From the NCBI GenBank assembly GCA_047967505.1, contig CM106540.1: DNA of 64,000 bases; one strand, given 5' to 3'. Position numbers and translations under genes: made by a program. Below, in pieces: positions 1-10,735 of the stretch. The stretch's first letter is position 1. The number at the start of each line of letters is the position of its first letter. A model generated the notes under the pieces. It worked only from the letters and a program-made list of their open reading frames with translations. It was not told the origin of the DNA and ran no database searches. The stretch comes from Dipteris shenzhenensis. Lineage: Eukaryota; Polypodiophyta; Polypodiopsida; Gleicheniales.

Positions 1-1030
1 TGGCGTTAGGAGGTCCTCCTAACTGGCTCCCAAATAGTGCTTGTGTTATCCTCGCACCTCCAATCCTTAAGCTATTTGGGGCTCAAACCCCCTATACAAG
101 GCTCAAAACTTGGAGTGGTGAGGCCAATCTTGGGCTACTTGCGGCTTGACTCCCATGAGACACTTAACTGCATCTTGCAACTGGAACCTACAACCTATGC
201 CCATTGCCTGCAATCTTTGACCTTGGGGTATTTGGGGCTCAAACTCCCTAAGCTTGTACTGTAATCCTTCTATGGCTGCGATCGTTGAAGTAAATCATGA
301 AGCCTAATCACCTCTAATCACTGATTACCTTGCATTCGGTGATTGTACTCCGTGGATGTTAACACTCGTAGCAAATCTAGAGCACAGAACATTGTGTGTT
401 ATCATTGGAGGCAGACAATAGAGCAAGCAAGAAAAAGTGAGCAAGCTCAAAAAAATGAGCGACAATTAGTTGAAGTGCTTGGAAAATCAAGCAAGCAAAG
501 AAAGAATCTAAGTTTTTTGCTTGAAGTAGAAACTATTCAAAAGGGTGGTTATGTGTCACATTTCTTGAAATTGAGTAGTCTAAAGTTAAGGACTATTGTG
601 ACATGACCCCATTTGAGTTTCGCAATTACCTCAAGGGGTCACTCACAAACATGTAACATAGCTCTTTAGTGCATTGAGGGGTATTTTTTAGTGGGGGGAC
701 TTACATGCTATTTATGTGCATGAGGGGATTTATAAAATAGTAACTTAATGTAATTTATATATGTAGTTTTATGAAGGAGTGTCACAATTTTAAGATTGAA
801 AATATAAATACATACAAGGGTTTGACCATTTACATGAGAAAATGTAAAAAATGCAAGAATAGGTGTAATTTTTAGCACATGCTTGCTTGCACATGATTTA
901 TGGGTTTATGAAGAGTGAACCCAAGAGTGCAATTAAAAGGTAGAGGATGTTAAAATTTGGTTTTTTTTTTGCCAAAATAGACAATGTCTTCTCGCTCCCT
1001 ATCATGGGAAACCTTGCATTAAACTTGGTC
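1..1030. other. Stretch without a supportable gene
   Basis: I see only short open frames on either strand, none with a recognisable domain, splice context or biased composition. The first 250 bases contain two related phrases around 'tatttggggctcaaac' (about 77-94 and 228-245), a hint of an old tandem duplication. From 600 onward the sequence is AT-rich. No RNA gene is recognisable. Confidence 0.5.
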
Positions 1031-1530
1031 CAAGAAATTGGATAGAATTTCACAAAATTCATATTCTGATGCACATAATTTTTTTAGATTGTGCAAAAAG
1101 GCATGATATTCATATAAATCATGCCTTATCATTTGATTTGATATGTAACATTATGCCATTTATATTTGACAATCAAAAGATGCAAGGATGTTAAAAACTC
1201 ATCTTTTGGACCAAAACAATCAAATGTTGACATCTTGCAAAAAAATAGGGATGTGGAAATGTCCTCTTTTGGGCCAAAATAGGCAACGCATTAAAATACA
1301 AGGATGTGAAAATGTCCTCTTTTGGGTCAAAATAGGGATGTGCTACCTGTTTTGGCCCAAAAGAGGACATTTTCACATCCGTATATCTTTTGATTTACAA
1401 GTCTAAACGGTATCATGTTACATATCAAATCAAATGGCAAGGCATATTTTAGATTATTATCATGTCTTTCTGCACCATCTAGTAAAATTTAATGCACCAA
1501 AATATGACTTTGTGGTCAATTTGTTGCATT
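1031..1530. mobile_element. Foldback / MITE-like long inverted repeat element
   Basis: The left arm (about 1050-1250) reappears as its reverse complement at about 1340-1520. Shared landmarks, in order from the outside, are a 'cacaaa' start, 'catatt(c/t)tg(a/g)tgca', 'tttgatttgatatgtaaca' and 'aatcaaaagat'. The arms converge on an almost perfect hairpin at 1302-1380, where 'ggatgtgaaaatgtcctc' pairs with its complement around a loop of about 10 bases. A further direct copy of the inner module (gtcctcttttgggccaaaat) lies at 1261. There is no coding capacity. This structure is typical of foldback or MITE elements. I could not identify a family, and target-site duplications are not obvious. Confidence 0.75.
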
Positions 1531-2392
1531 GGTAAGATTCGTGGGAGGTAAGAATAAATCATTAGGAAATGATATTTTTGTAGTAACAAAGAAACATGGG
1601 TTTTGTTCCAAGAGTGAATAGAGTTTAAAAAGCTAAGCATCTACATATGCTTGGAATCTAGACTAATCCATGCAAGGAGTCCTTGGAAACACCCCACTTG
1701 TGTGGAAAGTTGCATTGATGATCTCAATTCCTCTAGTGGAAACGTAGAACTTGATTGCATTAGGGTTTGTCTTTGATACAAACAATGACTTGGAAATTAA
1801 ACATATAAACTATCTCATGGATGATGTGAAATTAGTGTTAGTGGCTTTAAAGTTATATGCATGTTTAATCTTCTAGCATTGATGAGGAAACATATGGACT
1901 TTTGAATAAGATATTATTTTTGGGTGAAAGCATGCTATGGTGTCTAAAAAAGTACTCTTTTTGGCAAAGGTTCTAGCACAGATATAGTACTAAATTGTGT
2001 ACTAAAAGGCGCTGACAATTGGTTAGACTTCCACATATCGAGGAGTCCACGATCTGCAATCGCAATCCACTCTCAATCAAGGATGATTTCCCTGCACATC
2101 AAGGAATCCGTGATCTGCAATCTACTCTGAATTGACTCTCTTCTCTCTCGTGGAATCACTCGCACATGTTCGAAACCATTGACAGTCGACTCTCTTCTCT
2201 CTCGTGGAGTCCTATCTCTGTCCCTACAATTATCTCCGCTTATCTTCACTAGAGGTCCATTGCTCTTTCTCTCCCCGGCTCTCTCCATTCTCTGTGCAAA
2301 ATGGCTCTCCCCTTCTCTCTCATTGAAGCCCTCACACTTTGGACTGTATGTTCTCTCTGGCACAAAAACTAGTTATGTTTGAATGATTCTAT

Positions 2393-2393
<1 letters not shown>
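1531..2393. other. Intergenic sequence, no gene seen
   Basis: AT-rich up to about 2040. From 2060 to 2350 comes a CT-rich stretch with a repeated phrase (tcgactctcttctctctcgtgga at about 2134 and 2187, written once here in part as 'ctcttctctctcgtgga'). The short open frames on both strands are by-products of the CT bias. Confidence 0.5.

Positions 2394-2431
<38 letters not shown>
2394..2431. repeat. (CT)n microsatellite
   Basis: An uninterrupted run of CT dinucleotides of about 38 bases directly follows 'tctatag'. Confidence 0.95.
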
Positions 2432-2434
<3 letters not shown>

Positions 2435-2524
2435 ATGACTTTCTCATACAGTAAGATTGAGCATGCATGTTTTGACGTATTGTCTTCTTGTGTTGTTCAT
2501 TAATTTATGATTTACCATTGAAAT

Positions 2525-2971
2525 ATGGTTATGCATAGGATGGAGAACTCTACTCGAGAAGTGTCACACCATGAAGGGAACTTGCTCAATGCACTGCCAA
2601 AGCATTGCTTTGAAAGGAACATGAGACACTTGACATTGATACTTGTGCGACATTTCAAGCATGCCACAAAGAACTTGGACTTGAGAATGAAGGATGACAT
2701 TTTGTCTAAGGTTATAAAACATCCAGATATGCAAGAGGTTGTCGATGAGACAAATTTTCAAAGCCAGTCCATATCAATGGCAATAGTGGATAATCTAAAG
2801 ACATCATTGAGTCTTGTGAAAAGAGTAAAAAGTGTTGATAAGTTAGTTGTGAAGAGAGCATCTCTCCACATGATTGCTAACACTTCAGCATTTAAAAAAT
2901 ATAGTGATAGCAAAGTAGCTAAAGACCTTGGAATTCAAGCACAGAATCTAAAGAAACCTCGCATGGCGTAA
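2525..2971 (+). CDS. Unidentified 148-residue reading frame
   Basis: This is an open frame of 148 codons that is not made of simple repeats. The predicted product is basic and Lys/His/Met-rich, with alternating hydrophobic segments (for example RHLTLILVRHFKHATKNLDL near residues 34-53 and IVDNLKTSLSLVKRVKSV near 87-104). I do not recognise a domain. No signal peptide or membrane segment is visible. The frame starts just after a TTTACCATTGAAATATGG context and ends at TAA. It could be an exon of a larger gene, a transposon remnant or chance; the non-repetitive composition is the only argument for reality. Confidence 0.22.
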   Translation: MVMHRMENSTREVSHHEGNLLNALPKHCFERNMRHLTLILVRHFKHATKNLDLRMKDDILSKVIKHPDMQEVVDETNFQSQSISMAIVDNLKTSLSLVKRVKSVDKLVVKRASLHMIANTSAFKKYSDSKVAKDLGIQAQNLKKPRMA

Positions 2972-3289
2972 AACAAGCTTCCTTCAAATGGGCAGATGGA
3001 GGTCAAAAGCATAGACATGACTCCTTAAGTTGTGAGGTTGTTCAATGTGTTGTCCAGTTCTGGAAAGACAACACCAGGGTTTCCCCAAACAAGAAGGATG
3101 TTTGTAGGCATAGGCTTGGCCCAAAAAAGTATGCAATACATCCCACCCATTTCTTGGAGGTCACAGAGGTGCATCTTCCTTCTTATAATGAAGCCCAAGT
3201 TATGTGCTCTTTACAACTATTTAGTACTATTAGGGATAATATTAGTATTGTTCGGATGTTAAATCTAACATTTAACACTGTAACAAACT

Positions 3290-4010
3290 CTATATGAAGC
3301 GAATTTAGCACTAAATCATAGAATCATAGTACTAAATACTACACTGGGGACTTAATACATTAATAGTATAGACCATATTTTAGAAATCAGTCCTAGGAAT
3401 AAAGATAGGACAAAATAGTATTGTTTGCTCTTTCATGTCACTTATTATGACTAAATAGAATACTCATTATGACTAAATAGTACTATTTAGAGTTAATTAG
3501 TAGTGTGTGATGATTGAAATTGTTTGTATTAGAGAAGGACTTCGAGCGTAATCATTCTCTCCTTGCACTAACCCTGCTACTAGTTCTATTTAGTACTATC
3601 CCTTGCACTAACCCTGCTACTAGTACTATATAGTACTATTTAGATATTGTTCTCTTCCCTGCTTAACTTTGCTATTACTACTATTAGTTCTATTTAGTAT
3701 TATTTTGTAGTATTTAGCACTATTTAGTACTATGTAGCACTTAGTAATATTAGCACTTACTAATAATACTAATATTAGCACTTACTAATAGCACTAAACT
3801 AGCAGTTAGTAATATTCACACTTAGTACTATCTAGCATTTAATAAAATATTTAGCACTTAGTACTATGTAAACAAATTTAGTACTATCTAGCATTTACTA
3901 TTTAGTACTATCTAGAATTTACAACAATACTTAGCACCTATTTAGCATTTAGTACTATCTAGCACTTACTAATATTTGGCACTACTAGTAGCAATTAAAA
4001 CTCAGTAATT
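3290..4010. repeat. Degenerate TAGTACTA / TTTAGCACTTAGTA repeats
   Basis: Variants of 'tttagtactat', 'ctagcatttagtactat' and 'agcacttagtaatatt' recur at irregular spacing across about 700 bases. The core TAGTACTA is itself palindromic. No coding potential is present. Confidence 0.75.
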
Positions 4011-4283
4011 GACTAATAGAACTTAGAAAAATAATGATGACACTCTAAGTTTTAAATAACTTATAGTTTCTTTGTTTGCTGTCTAGGTTTAAATAATACT
4101 GATTGTTGATGATTGATTTTGCAAGCAAAATTCTTCCTTAATTTCAAGGAGGAGCATCCTTCCATAGTGTTGACTCTGTCCCAACATGGACTTAGGTAGA
4201 ATAGAATATGTGTGTAGAGTAGCGACAAAGCTCCGCTTGTACTTACATAAGGCTAGAAATAATACCCCTTAGAAATCCAACTT

Positions 4284-4650
4284 GCATGTTCTACATGCAA
4301 GTTCTACATGCAACTCCTACATGCGAGTTGTACATGTGAGTTCTACATGCAAGTTCTACATACAACTCCTACATACAACTCCTACATGCGAGTTCTACCT
4401 GCAAGTTCTACATGCGAGTTGCACATGCGAGTTCTACATATGACTTGTACATGCGAGTTCTACATGCAAGTTCTACATACGACTTGTACATGCGAGTTCT
4501 ACATGCAAGTTCTACATACAACTTCTACATATAACTCCTACATGCGAGTTATACATGTGAGTTCTACGTGCGAGTTGTACATGCGAGTTCTACATGCAAG
4601 TTCTACATATGACTTCTACATACAACTTATATATGTAAGTTCTACATGTA
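4284..4650 (+). repeat. 13-bp minisatellite inside the LTR U3
   Basis: About 28 units of a 13-base motif with consensus TTCTACATGCRAG run head to tail, with frequent A/G and C/T changes. The same minisatellite occurs in every copy of this LTR: inverted at 5510-5750 and 6540-6760, and direct at 53130-53370 and 55510-55750. Because 13 is not a multiple of three, a shifting pattern of Tyr-Met-His-Cys-Thr codons arises. The open frames through it are by-products. Confidence 0.9.
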
Positions 4651-4703
4651 GAGAGAGAATGTATTACAATTCCTACGTGCAAAGAGAGAAGCTCTCCAAC
4701 TTG

Positions 4704-4711
4704 TATAAATA
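4704..4711 (+). promoter_or_regulatory. LTR TATA box
   Basis: TATAAATA lies in the conserved context 'caacttgtataaataccccat', just downstream of the minisatellite. It is preserved in all long copies of the LTR (minus strand at 6479-6486, plus strand at 53425-53432 and 55804-55811). It is the likely core promoter, and transcription should start about 30 bases downstream. Confidence 0.7.
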
Positions 4712-5482
4712 CCCCATAATGGAATGAAGCCCACACTCTTTTGGGCATTGTGTTGAGTTCTACTTTGGTATTCCAAGCAATTGTCTCAAGTGTCCATGCT
4801 TCCTTGCACTCCTCGTCCAAAAGCATGTCCTAACCCTGCAACTCCTCCTCCCCTCTCCTCCAACCTTGCAACCCATCCTCTCCCTCTCCTCCTCCCTCCT
4901 CCTCCTCCTCCCTCCTCCTCCTCCTCATCTCTCCTCCTCCCTCCTCTTCCCTCGTCCTCCTCCTCCTCCTTCTCCTCCCTCCTCTCTCCTCTTTCCCCCA
5001 TGCTGTTGCACCTTCTTCCTCTCCCACTCCTATGCTCCCCCTAAACCCTTAGTTCCTCAACCCTTAATCTCCATGATCTACAAGGGAGATGAGTTCTCCA
5101 CCATGTACTCTACTCTAAACCTTGGAACCTCTTCTAAACTCTGGAACTCCTTCTAACCCTGGAACCTCCTTCTAAACCTTGGAACTCCTTCTAACTTTGG
5201 AACCTCCTCTTAAACCTTGGAACTCCTTCTAACCCTAGAACCCCTTCTGAACCTTGCAACCTCCTTCTAACCTTGGAACCTCCTTCTAACCCTTAGACTC
5301 CTCCTAAACCCTACAACCCCCAATGAAGGCAAAAGCCCTCATTACCTCAACCATGATGATACAGGTTCCTTTTACACATGCATGCACTATGTTTGATTAC
5401 CACACTTAAGCCTACGTCTCTCAATGGAACACGACTTGAGGTCCTAAGGTACACGTATACTACAAACGACAATCCCAATATA

Positions 5483-6760
5483 CGACATGCAGCGAGTGAG
5501 GTAAGCAAACATATAGAAGTTGCATGTAGAAGTCGTATGTAGAACTTTCATGTAGAACTCACATGTACAACTCGCATGTAGAGCTCGCATGTACAACTCG
5601 CATGTAGGAGTCGCATGTAGGAGTTGTATGTAGAAGTTGTATGTAGAACTTGCATGTAGAACTCGCATGTACAAGTCATATATAGAACTTGCATGTAGAA
5701 CTCGCATGTACAAGTCGTATGTAGAACTTACATGTAGAACTCGCATGTATGAGAGATGTAGGCTTAAGTGTGGTAAGCAAACATAGTGCATGCATGTGTA
5801 AAAGGAACTTGTATCATCATGGTTGAGGTAGTGAAGAAGTTTCGCTTTCATTGGGGGGTTGCAGGGTTTAAGAGGAGTTTAAGGGTTAGAAGGAGGTTCC
5901 AGGGTTAGGAGGTTCCAAGGTTCAAAAGGAATCTAGGGTCAGAAGGAGTTCCAAAATTTAGAAGGAGGTTCCATGGTTAGAAGGAGATTTAAAGTTTAGA
6001 AGGAGGTTCTAGGGTTAGAAGGAGTTCCAAGGTTTAGAAGGAGGTTCTAGGGTTAGAAGAAGTTCCAGAGTTTAGAAGAGGCTCCAAGGTTTAGAGTAGA
6101 GTACGTGGTGGAGAACTCGTCTCCCTTGTAGATCATGGAGATTAAGGGTTGAGGAACTAAGGGTTTAGGGGGAGCATAGGAGTGGGAGAGGAAGAAAGTG
6201 TAAGAGCATGGGGGAAAGAGGAGAGAGGAGGGAGGAGGAGGAGGATGAGGAAAGAGGAGGAAGGAGGAGAGAGGAGGAGGAGGAGGAGGAGGAGGGAGGA
6301 GGAGAGGGAGAGGATGGGTTGCAAGGTTGGAGGAGAGGGGAGGAGGAGTTGCAAGGTTAGGACATGCTTTTGGACGTGGAGTGCAAGGAAGCATGGACAC
6401 TTGAGACAATTGCTTGGAATACCAAAGTAGAACTCAGCACAATTCCCCAAAGACTATGGGCTTCATTCCATTATGGGGTATTTATACAAGTTGGAGAGCT
6501 TCTCTCTCTGCATGTAGGAATTGTAACACATTCTCTCTCTACATGTAGAACTTACATATAGAAGTTGCATGTAGAAGTCATATGTAGAACTTGCATGTAC
6601 AACTCACATGTACAACTCGCATGTACAACTCGCATGTACAACTTGCATGTAGGAGTTGCATGTAGGAGTTGTATGTAGAAGTTGTACGTAGAAGTTGCAT
6701 GTACAACTCGCATGTACAACTCGCATGTAGGAGTTGCATGTAGAACTTGCATGTAGGGGA
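5483..6760 (-). mobile_element. Ty3/gypsy-family LTR, minus orientation (palindrome arm)
   Basis: Read on the minus strand from 6760, this repeats the order of the 4168 LTR: minisatellite, 'gagagagaa' blocks, TATAAATA (6479-6486), 'ccccataatggaatgaagcc', CTCC-rich stretch and 'aaccttggaactcc' phrases, then 'ccacacttaagcctac' at about 5760-5780. It departs from the plus copy by a second minisatellite block (5510-5750) inserted after 'cttaagcctacatctctc'. Together with 4168-5482 it forms an inverted repeat centred near 5490. On its right side it joins directly to gag, so pol and the intervening interior have been deleted. Confidence 0.8.
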
Positions 6761-8210
6761 TGTCAGGCTTAACCTTTGTTTGTTCTGGGCCTTTATTTTT
6801 CATGGGACAATCCATACAGGCATGTCCTATGCCACAATCTCTACAGAGGGGTTGGAAAGCAGCTGGGCTACCACGATGAGGGCACTTTGCAATCTGGTGA
6901 TTTTCTCCATAACCGTAGCACTTGATTGGTACACAATATGTGTTGGGACGTACTTGATTTGCATAAACTCGTATTAGACCCTATGCACCTTTTACATAGT
7001 ACACTAGGTACTCTACTTCATACTCAAATGGCAAGTCTACTTCCTCAGCTTGTAATTGATGTATTGGTAGTACTGCCTGAGGAGCTGGATTTGGTACTCT
7101 TGGATATGGTCGTGGATTCGGATTCCTGAGTAGTTGTGTGACTTGCATCCGAATGGGAACAGGATTTAGCCTCGGAGCTGGGGTCGCTTGTGCAAGTGCA
7201 TGTTGCCTATATACTGGCATGGGTGCCGCTTGGTATTGTTGAGGTCGAGGCGGGTTGTTGCGCATGTCGAAGATGTAACTGTTCTCATCATGGCCACCGA
7301 CAACGCAGATATGGCACCACAACCTTGGTGGTAAATTTGCTTGTGCAATGATCTTGGCTCTTAGGGCCAGGCACTCATTTGCTGTATCATTGGCCATGCA
7401 ATGTGAACACCAGACATTTTCTCGCCATGGATATGTCTGAGTTGGCGGTTGAGACAAGTGAAGTTTTTGTTCCATGGCCTACATCATGTCTTCTTTTAGC
7501 TTCATGGTCATGGCCTCTAGGTGATCTTCATTTGCTCTTTCGGTAGGGGACTTAAATTTGCCTTTTTTTGAGTGCTTATCTCATGTACTAGATCTGCCGT
7601 CATCACTACTAGTGTATGAGTCAGTCATGCCATCCTCGATGTCAATGGCTACTGCATGAGCAGCACTAAACGTTTCATAGTTGCTAATCTTTTTCATATC
7701 CTTTCAGATTTTCTTTCTTAGTCTTGCAATGAACCATGCCGTGAGGTACTTTGCATCTGAGCGTGGGTCACATTTGGTGATTAATCATTTCATCTTACCT
7801 AGGTATGTGCATACATCTTCTCAGCGGCCTTGTTCGATCTTGCTTAGTTGGAGAGCAGGAGCATCTTGTAGCCTCTCCATTTGAAAGTGTTGTTTGAATT
7901 ATGTTTGAAGTAGGTCCCAAGTGGCGCGCTGTTCCACTAGAAGGTCTAGGTACCATTCAGACACTTCATCAGTTAAGGCCATGTAAAACCAAGCCACCTT
8001 GGTTTCATGGGATTGATCTCCACCTGCTCGGCATGCGACATCAAAATGCTGGAGGAATCGGGTTGGATCTCCCCTACCATTATATTTGGGAAGTTCCAAT
8101 TTTCCCAAGGGGTGTCTACCTTGATTGTTATTATTTCTTCGATTAAAGAAATTGTCAGCTTCTGCATTGAGGTCAATATCCCCATCATTGTCGCGATGGC
8201 GTGCAGCCAT
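6745..8210 (-). pseudogene. gag: Ty3/gypsy gag, decayed
   Basis: One minus-strand reading frame runs from an ATG at 8210 to the LTR junction, interrupted by stops (for example at 6981-6983 and several between 7899 and 7475). The N-terminal part (RHPLGKLELPKYNGRGDP, then a WY..L...W..L pattern) is the retrotransposon gag core. The middle has 'KYLTAWFIARLRKKI'. The C-terminal part carries two zinc-knuckle-like motifs: CYGYGENHQIAKC, in which the second Cys is replaced by Tyr, and CRDCGIGHACMDC. In the virus-like particle, gag packages element RNA. The frame is followed at once by LTR minisatellite sequence, showing that protease and polymerase are gone. It is certainly non-functional. Confidence 0.8.
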
Positions 8211-8769
8211 GTTGGGGCGTGGAGTTAAAGGGAGTGATTGAATCTCAGGGGGGGATTCGGGGTAGAGGATTGGCGGGGGTGGTGGTTGTAACGGAGTTGA
8301 ATGTGGAATTGGAGAGCATTAGAGTCAGAGGCATTGCCCGTAACGTAGCTGCATGTAGATTGGGCGAGATTTGCCAAGGGTGTCTTTGCCACAAGTGCGG
8401 GTGTGGATGAAGTTTTGTTGGGAGAATTAGAGTGGTGTTAGTTGCCGTCATAATAATGTGCCTAATATTTTCCTACATGTGTAGAGAAATGTGCCAGTGC
8501 AGATGGATCGTTATTCGGAGGTCACGACGTGAAGATACAATCGAATTTGTACAAAACGAGGCCCACACAAGGGCACAAATGAGCGAGTGCTAAGGATGTC
8601 AAAATGGTGTGCAATGGGCTGGAAAAATATCCCATAGCATGGTGTTTCTGTGTGTAAAATCTGGGTTCAAACGGGGTTCAGTTTGAGTCCCAAACGGATG
8701 AGTTACGAGGGGTTAAAGTAGGGGTAAAGTTTGCTTTTTTTTTTGTGGGGGGGTGGGTGGTGTGAATGG

Positions 8770-9055
8770 ACTTTAAGTCCAACTGAGGGGTTGGAACCAA
8801 GTTAATCTAGTTAGGTGAACTAACCTAGATCCTCCTAGTTACTATAATTGGGAGGTTAACTTAACTAAGTTTACTAACTATAGTTAGTTACTAACTGAAG
8901 GTTAGTTACACTAACCTAACTGTTAGTAACTAACCTAGGTGAAACTAACCTAACCTAACATAGGTTAACTAACCCAACTAACCTAACCTAACCTAACCTA
9001 ACCTAACCTAAGTTAACTAACCCAACTAACCTAACCCAAGGTTAGTTTTAGGTTT
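8770..9055. repeat. AACCTAACCTAA / TTAGGTTAG repeats
   Basis: There are tandem and inverted permutations of 'ctaac' and 'gttag', including an uninterrupted run of about eight CCTAA units at about 8985-9012. The same kind of sequence follows the pyrimidine tract in the plus-strand element at 56760-57050. Both belong to the gypsy leader, not to a telomere. Confidence 0.8.
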
Positions 9056-9061
9056 TTTTTT

Positions 9062-9560
9062 TAAATTAAGACTGTGGGGGGGCGTTCGCGGCGGCGGCAC
9101 GAGGGGTTGCTTTGTCTCGCTTTGTAGTGGCGGGGGGAGGGGGGGTTGGTTCTAACAAAGGGGGTAGTGAGGCAAGGTAGAGCGGGGAGGGGGGAGGGGT
9201 GTGGGGGGAAAGAGGGGAGGGGGGCAGGGGTCAGGCGTGAGCAAACGAGAGGGGAGGGGGGCAGGGGTCGGGCACGGGCGAGAGGGGAAGGGGGCAGGGG
9301 TGTAGGGGAGGGGGGTGGAGAGGAGGGGTGTGCAGGCGGTGTAGGGCGCGAGCGACAAGGCGGGGCAGGGGGCGGGGGGTAGGCAACGGGCGTGGGCACA
9401 GGCGGTGGGGTGAGGCGAGGCGACGGGCGACGAGCGTGGGCGAGGCAATGGGCAACGAGTGCTGGCACTGCGCTACGGGGTGGGGCAGTGCTGCAAGGTG
9501 GGGGCGGGGCGACAGGTGCGGAACAAAGAGGGGGAGGGCGGTGGGAGAGGGAGAGGGGGA

Positions 9561-9598
<38 letters not shown>

Positions 9599-9634
9599 GG
9601 GAGGGAAAGAGAGAGAGAGAGAGGGAGAGAGGGG

Positions 9635-9690
<56 letters not shown>

Positions 9691-9720
9691 GGAGAGAAAG
9701 AGAGAGAAGGAGAGAGGGGG

Positions 9721-9801
<81 letters not shown>

Positions 9802-10735
9802 GTAGGGAAAGAGAGAGAGAGAGGGAGAGAAAGAGAGAGAAAAAAAGAGAAAGAAAGAGAGAGGGGGAGCGAAAGAGAGAGAAAGAAAGAGGGGGGGGAG
9901 GGTGGTGGAGATGGAGGGGGGAAGGGGGGACGGGGGGGACGGGGGAGGGGGTGGTGGAGATGGAGGGGGGGAAAGGGGGAGGGCGGGGGGTGGTGGTGGT
10001 GGTGGAGATGGAGGGGGGAAGGGGGGAGGGGGTGGTGGAGATGGAGGGGGGGAAAGGGGGAGGGGGTGGTGGTGGTGGTGGAGATGGAGGGGGGAGGGGG
10101 GAGGGGGGGAGGGGAGAGGGGGTGCTGGAGATGGAGGGGGGAGCGGGTGCTGGAGATGGAAGGGGGGGAAAGGGGTAGGGGGCGGTGGTGGTGGTGGTGG
10201 AGATGGAAGGGGGAAGGGGGGAGGGGGTGGTGGAGATGGAGGGGGGAGGGGGGGGTGGAGATGGAGGAGGCGAAAGGGGGAGGAGGTGGTGGTGGAGATG
10301 GAGGGGGTGGTGGAGATGGAGGGGGGAAAGGGTGAGGGGGAGGGGGTGGTGGTGGAGATGGAGGGGGGCAGGGGGGAGGGGGTGGGGGAAGATGGAGGGG
10401 GGGAGGGGGAGGGGGTGGTGGAGATGGAGGGTGGGTGGTGGACATGGAGGGGGGAGGGGGTGGTGGACATGGAGGGGGGGAAAGGGGTAGGGGGTGGTGG
10501 TGGAGATGGAGGGGGCGAAAGGGGGAGGGGGTGGTGGTGGAGATGGAGATGGAGGGGGGAAGGGGGGAGGGGGTGGTGGAGATGGAGGGGGGAAAAGGGG
10601 GAGGGGGTGGTGGTGGTGGTGGAGATGGAGGGGGGGAGGGGGCAGATGGAGGGGGGAAGGGGGGAGGGGGTGGTGGTGCAGATGGAGGGGGGAGGGGGTG
10701 GTGGAGATGGAGGGGGGAGGAAAATTAGAGAGAAG
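9062..10735. repeat. 1.7-kb purine tract with G-rich minisatellite
   Basis: The plus strand is almost pure purine. It contains (GA)n-rich blocks at about 9560-9900 and then tens of copies of a module like 'ggtggtggagatggaggggg' followed by 'gaaagggggaggg'. Open frames of up to 469 codons occur on both strands with products of only a few residue types (Gly/Arg/Glu/Trp or Pro/Ser/Leu/His), which marks them as compositional by-products. In the element's own orientation this is a pyrimidine tract, as at 54940-55330 and 55905-56170. Confidence 0.9.

Larger units (their letters stand above)
4168..5482 (+). mobile_element. Ty3/gypsy-family LTR, plus orientation
   Basis: The sequence begins TGTTGACTCTG and matches the starts at 12026, 53017 and 55395. 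It then carries 'gcttgtacttacataaggctag', a 13-bp minisatellite, a TATAAATA box, 'ccccataatggaatgaagcc', a CTCC-rich stretch, repeated 'aaccttggaactcc' phrases and the late-LTR block 'cacacttaagcctacgtctctc'. It breaks off at about 5482, before the CAACA terminus seen at the 11405 copy. The following base begins the inverted copy, so this is one arm of a large palindrome. Comparison with 53017-54273 suggests a normal LTR length near 1.26 kb. Confidence 0.8.

Noticed and set aside
4284-4650. CRISPR-like array
   Set aside because: Units are 13 bp, contiguous and without unique spacers, inside a plant LTR.
4308-4727. 139-codon frame of Tyr-Met-His-Cys-Thr repeats (and equivalents at 5444-5851, 6552-6815, 53132-53455, 55537-55819)
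   Set aside because: It is a reading of the 13-bp LTR minisatellite; the repeat has no codon-based constraint and recurs in both orientations.
8940-9020. Telomeric repeat
   Set aside because: The unit is CCTAA (five bases), not the plant TTTAGGG, and the same sequence recurs in the leader of the other gypsy copy at 56760.
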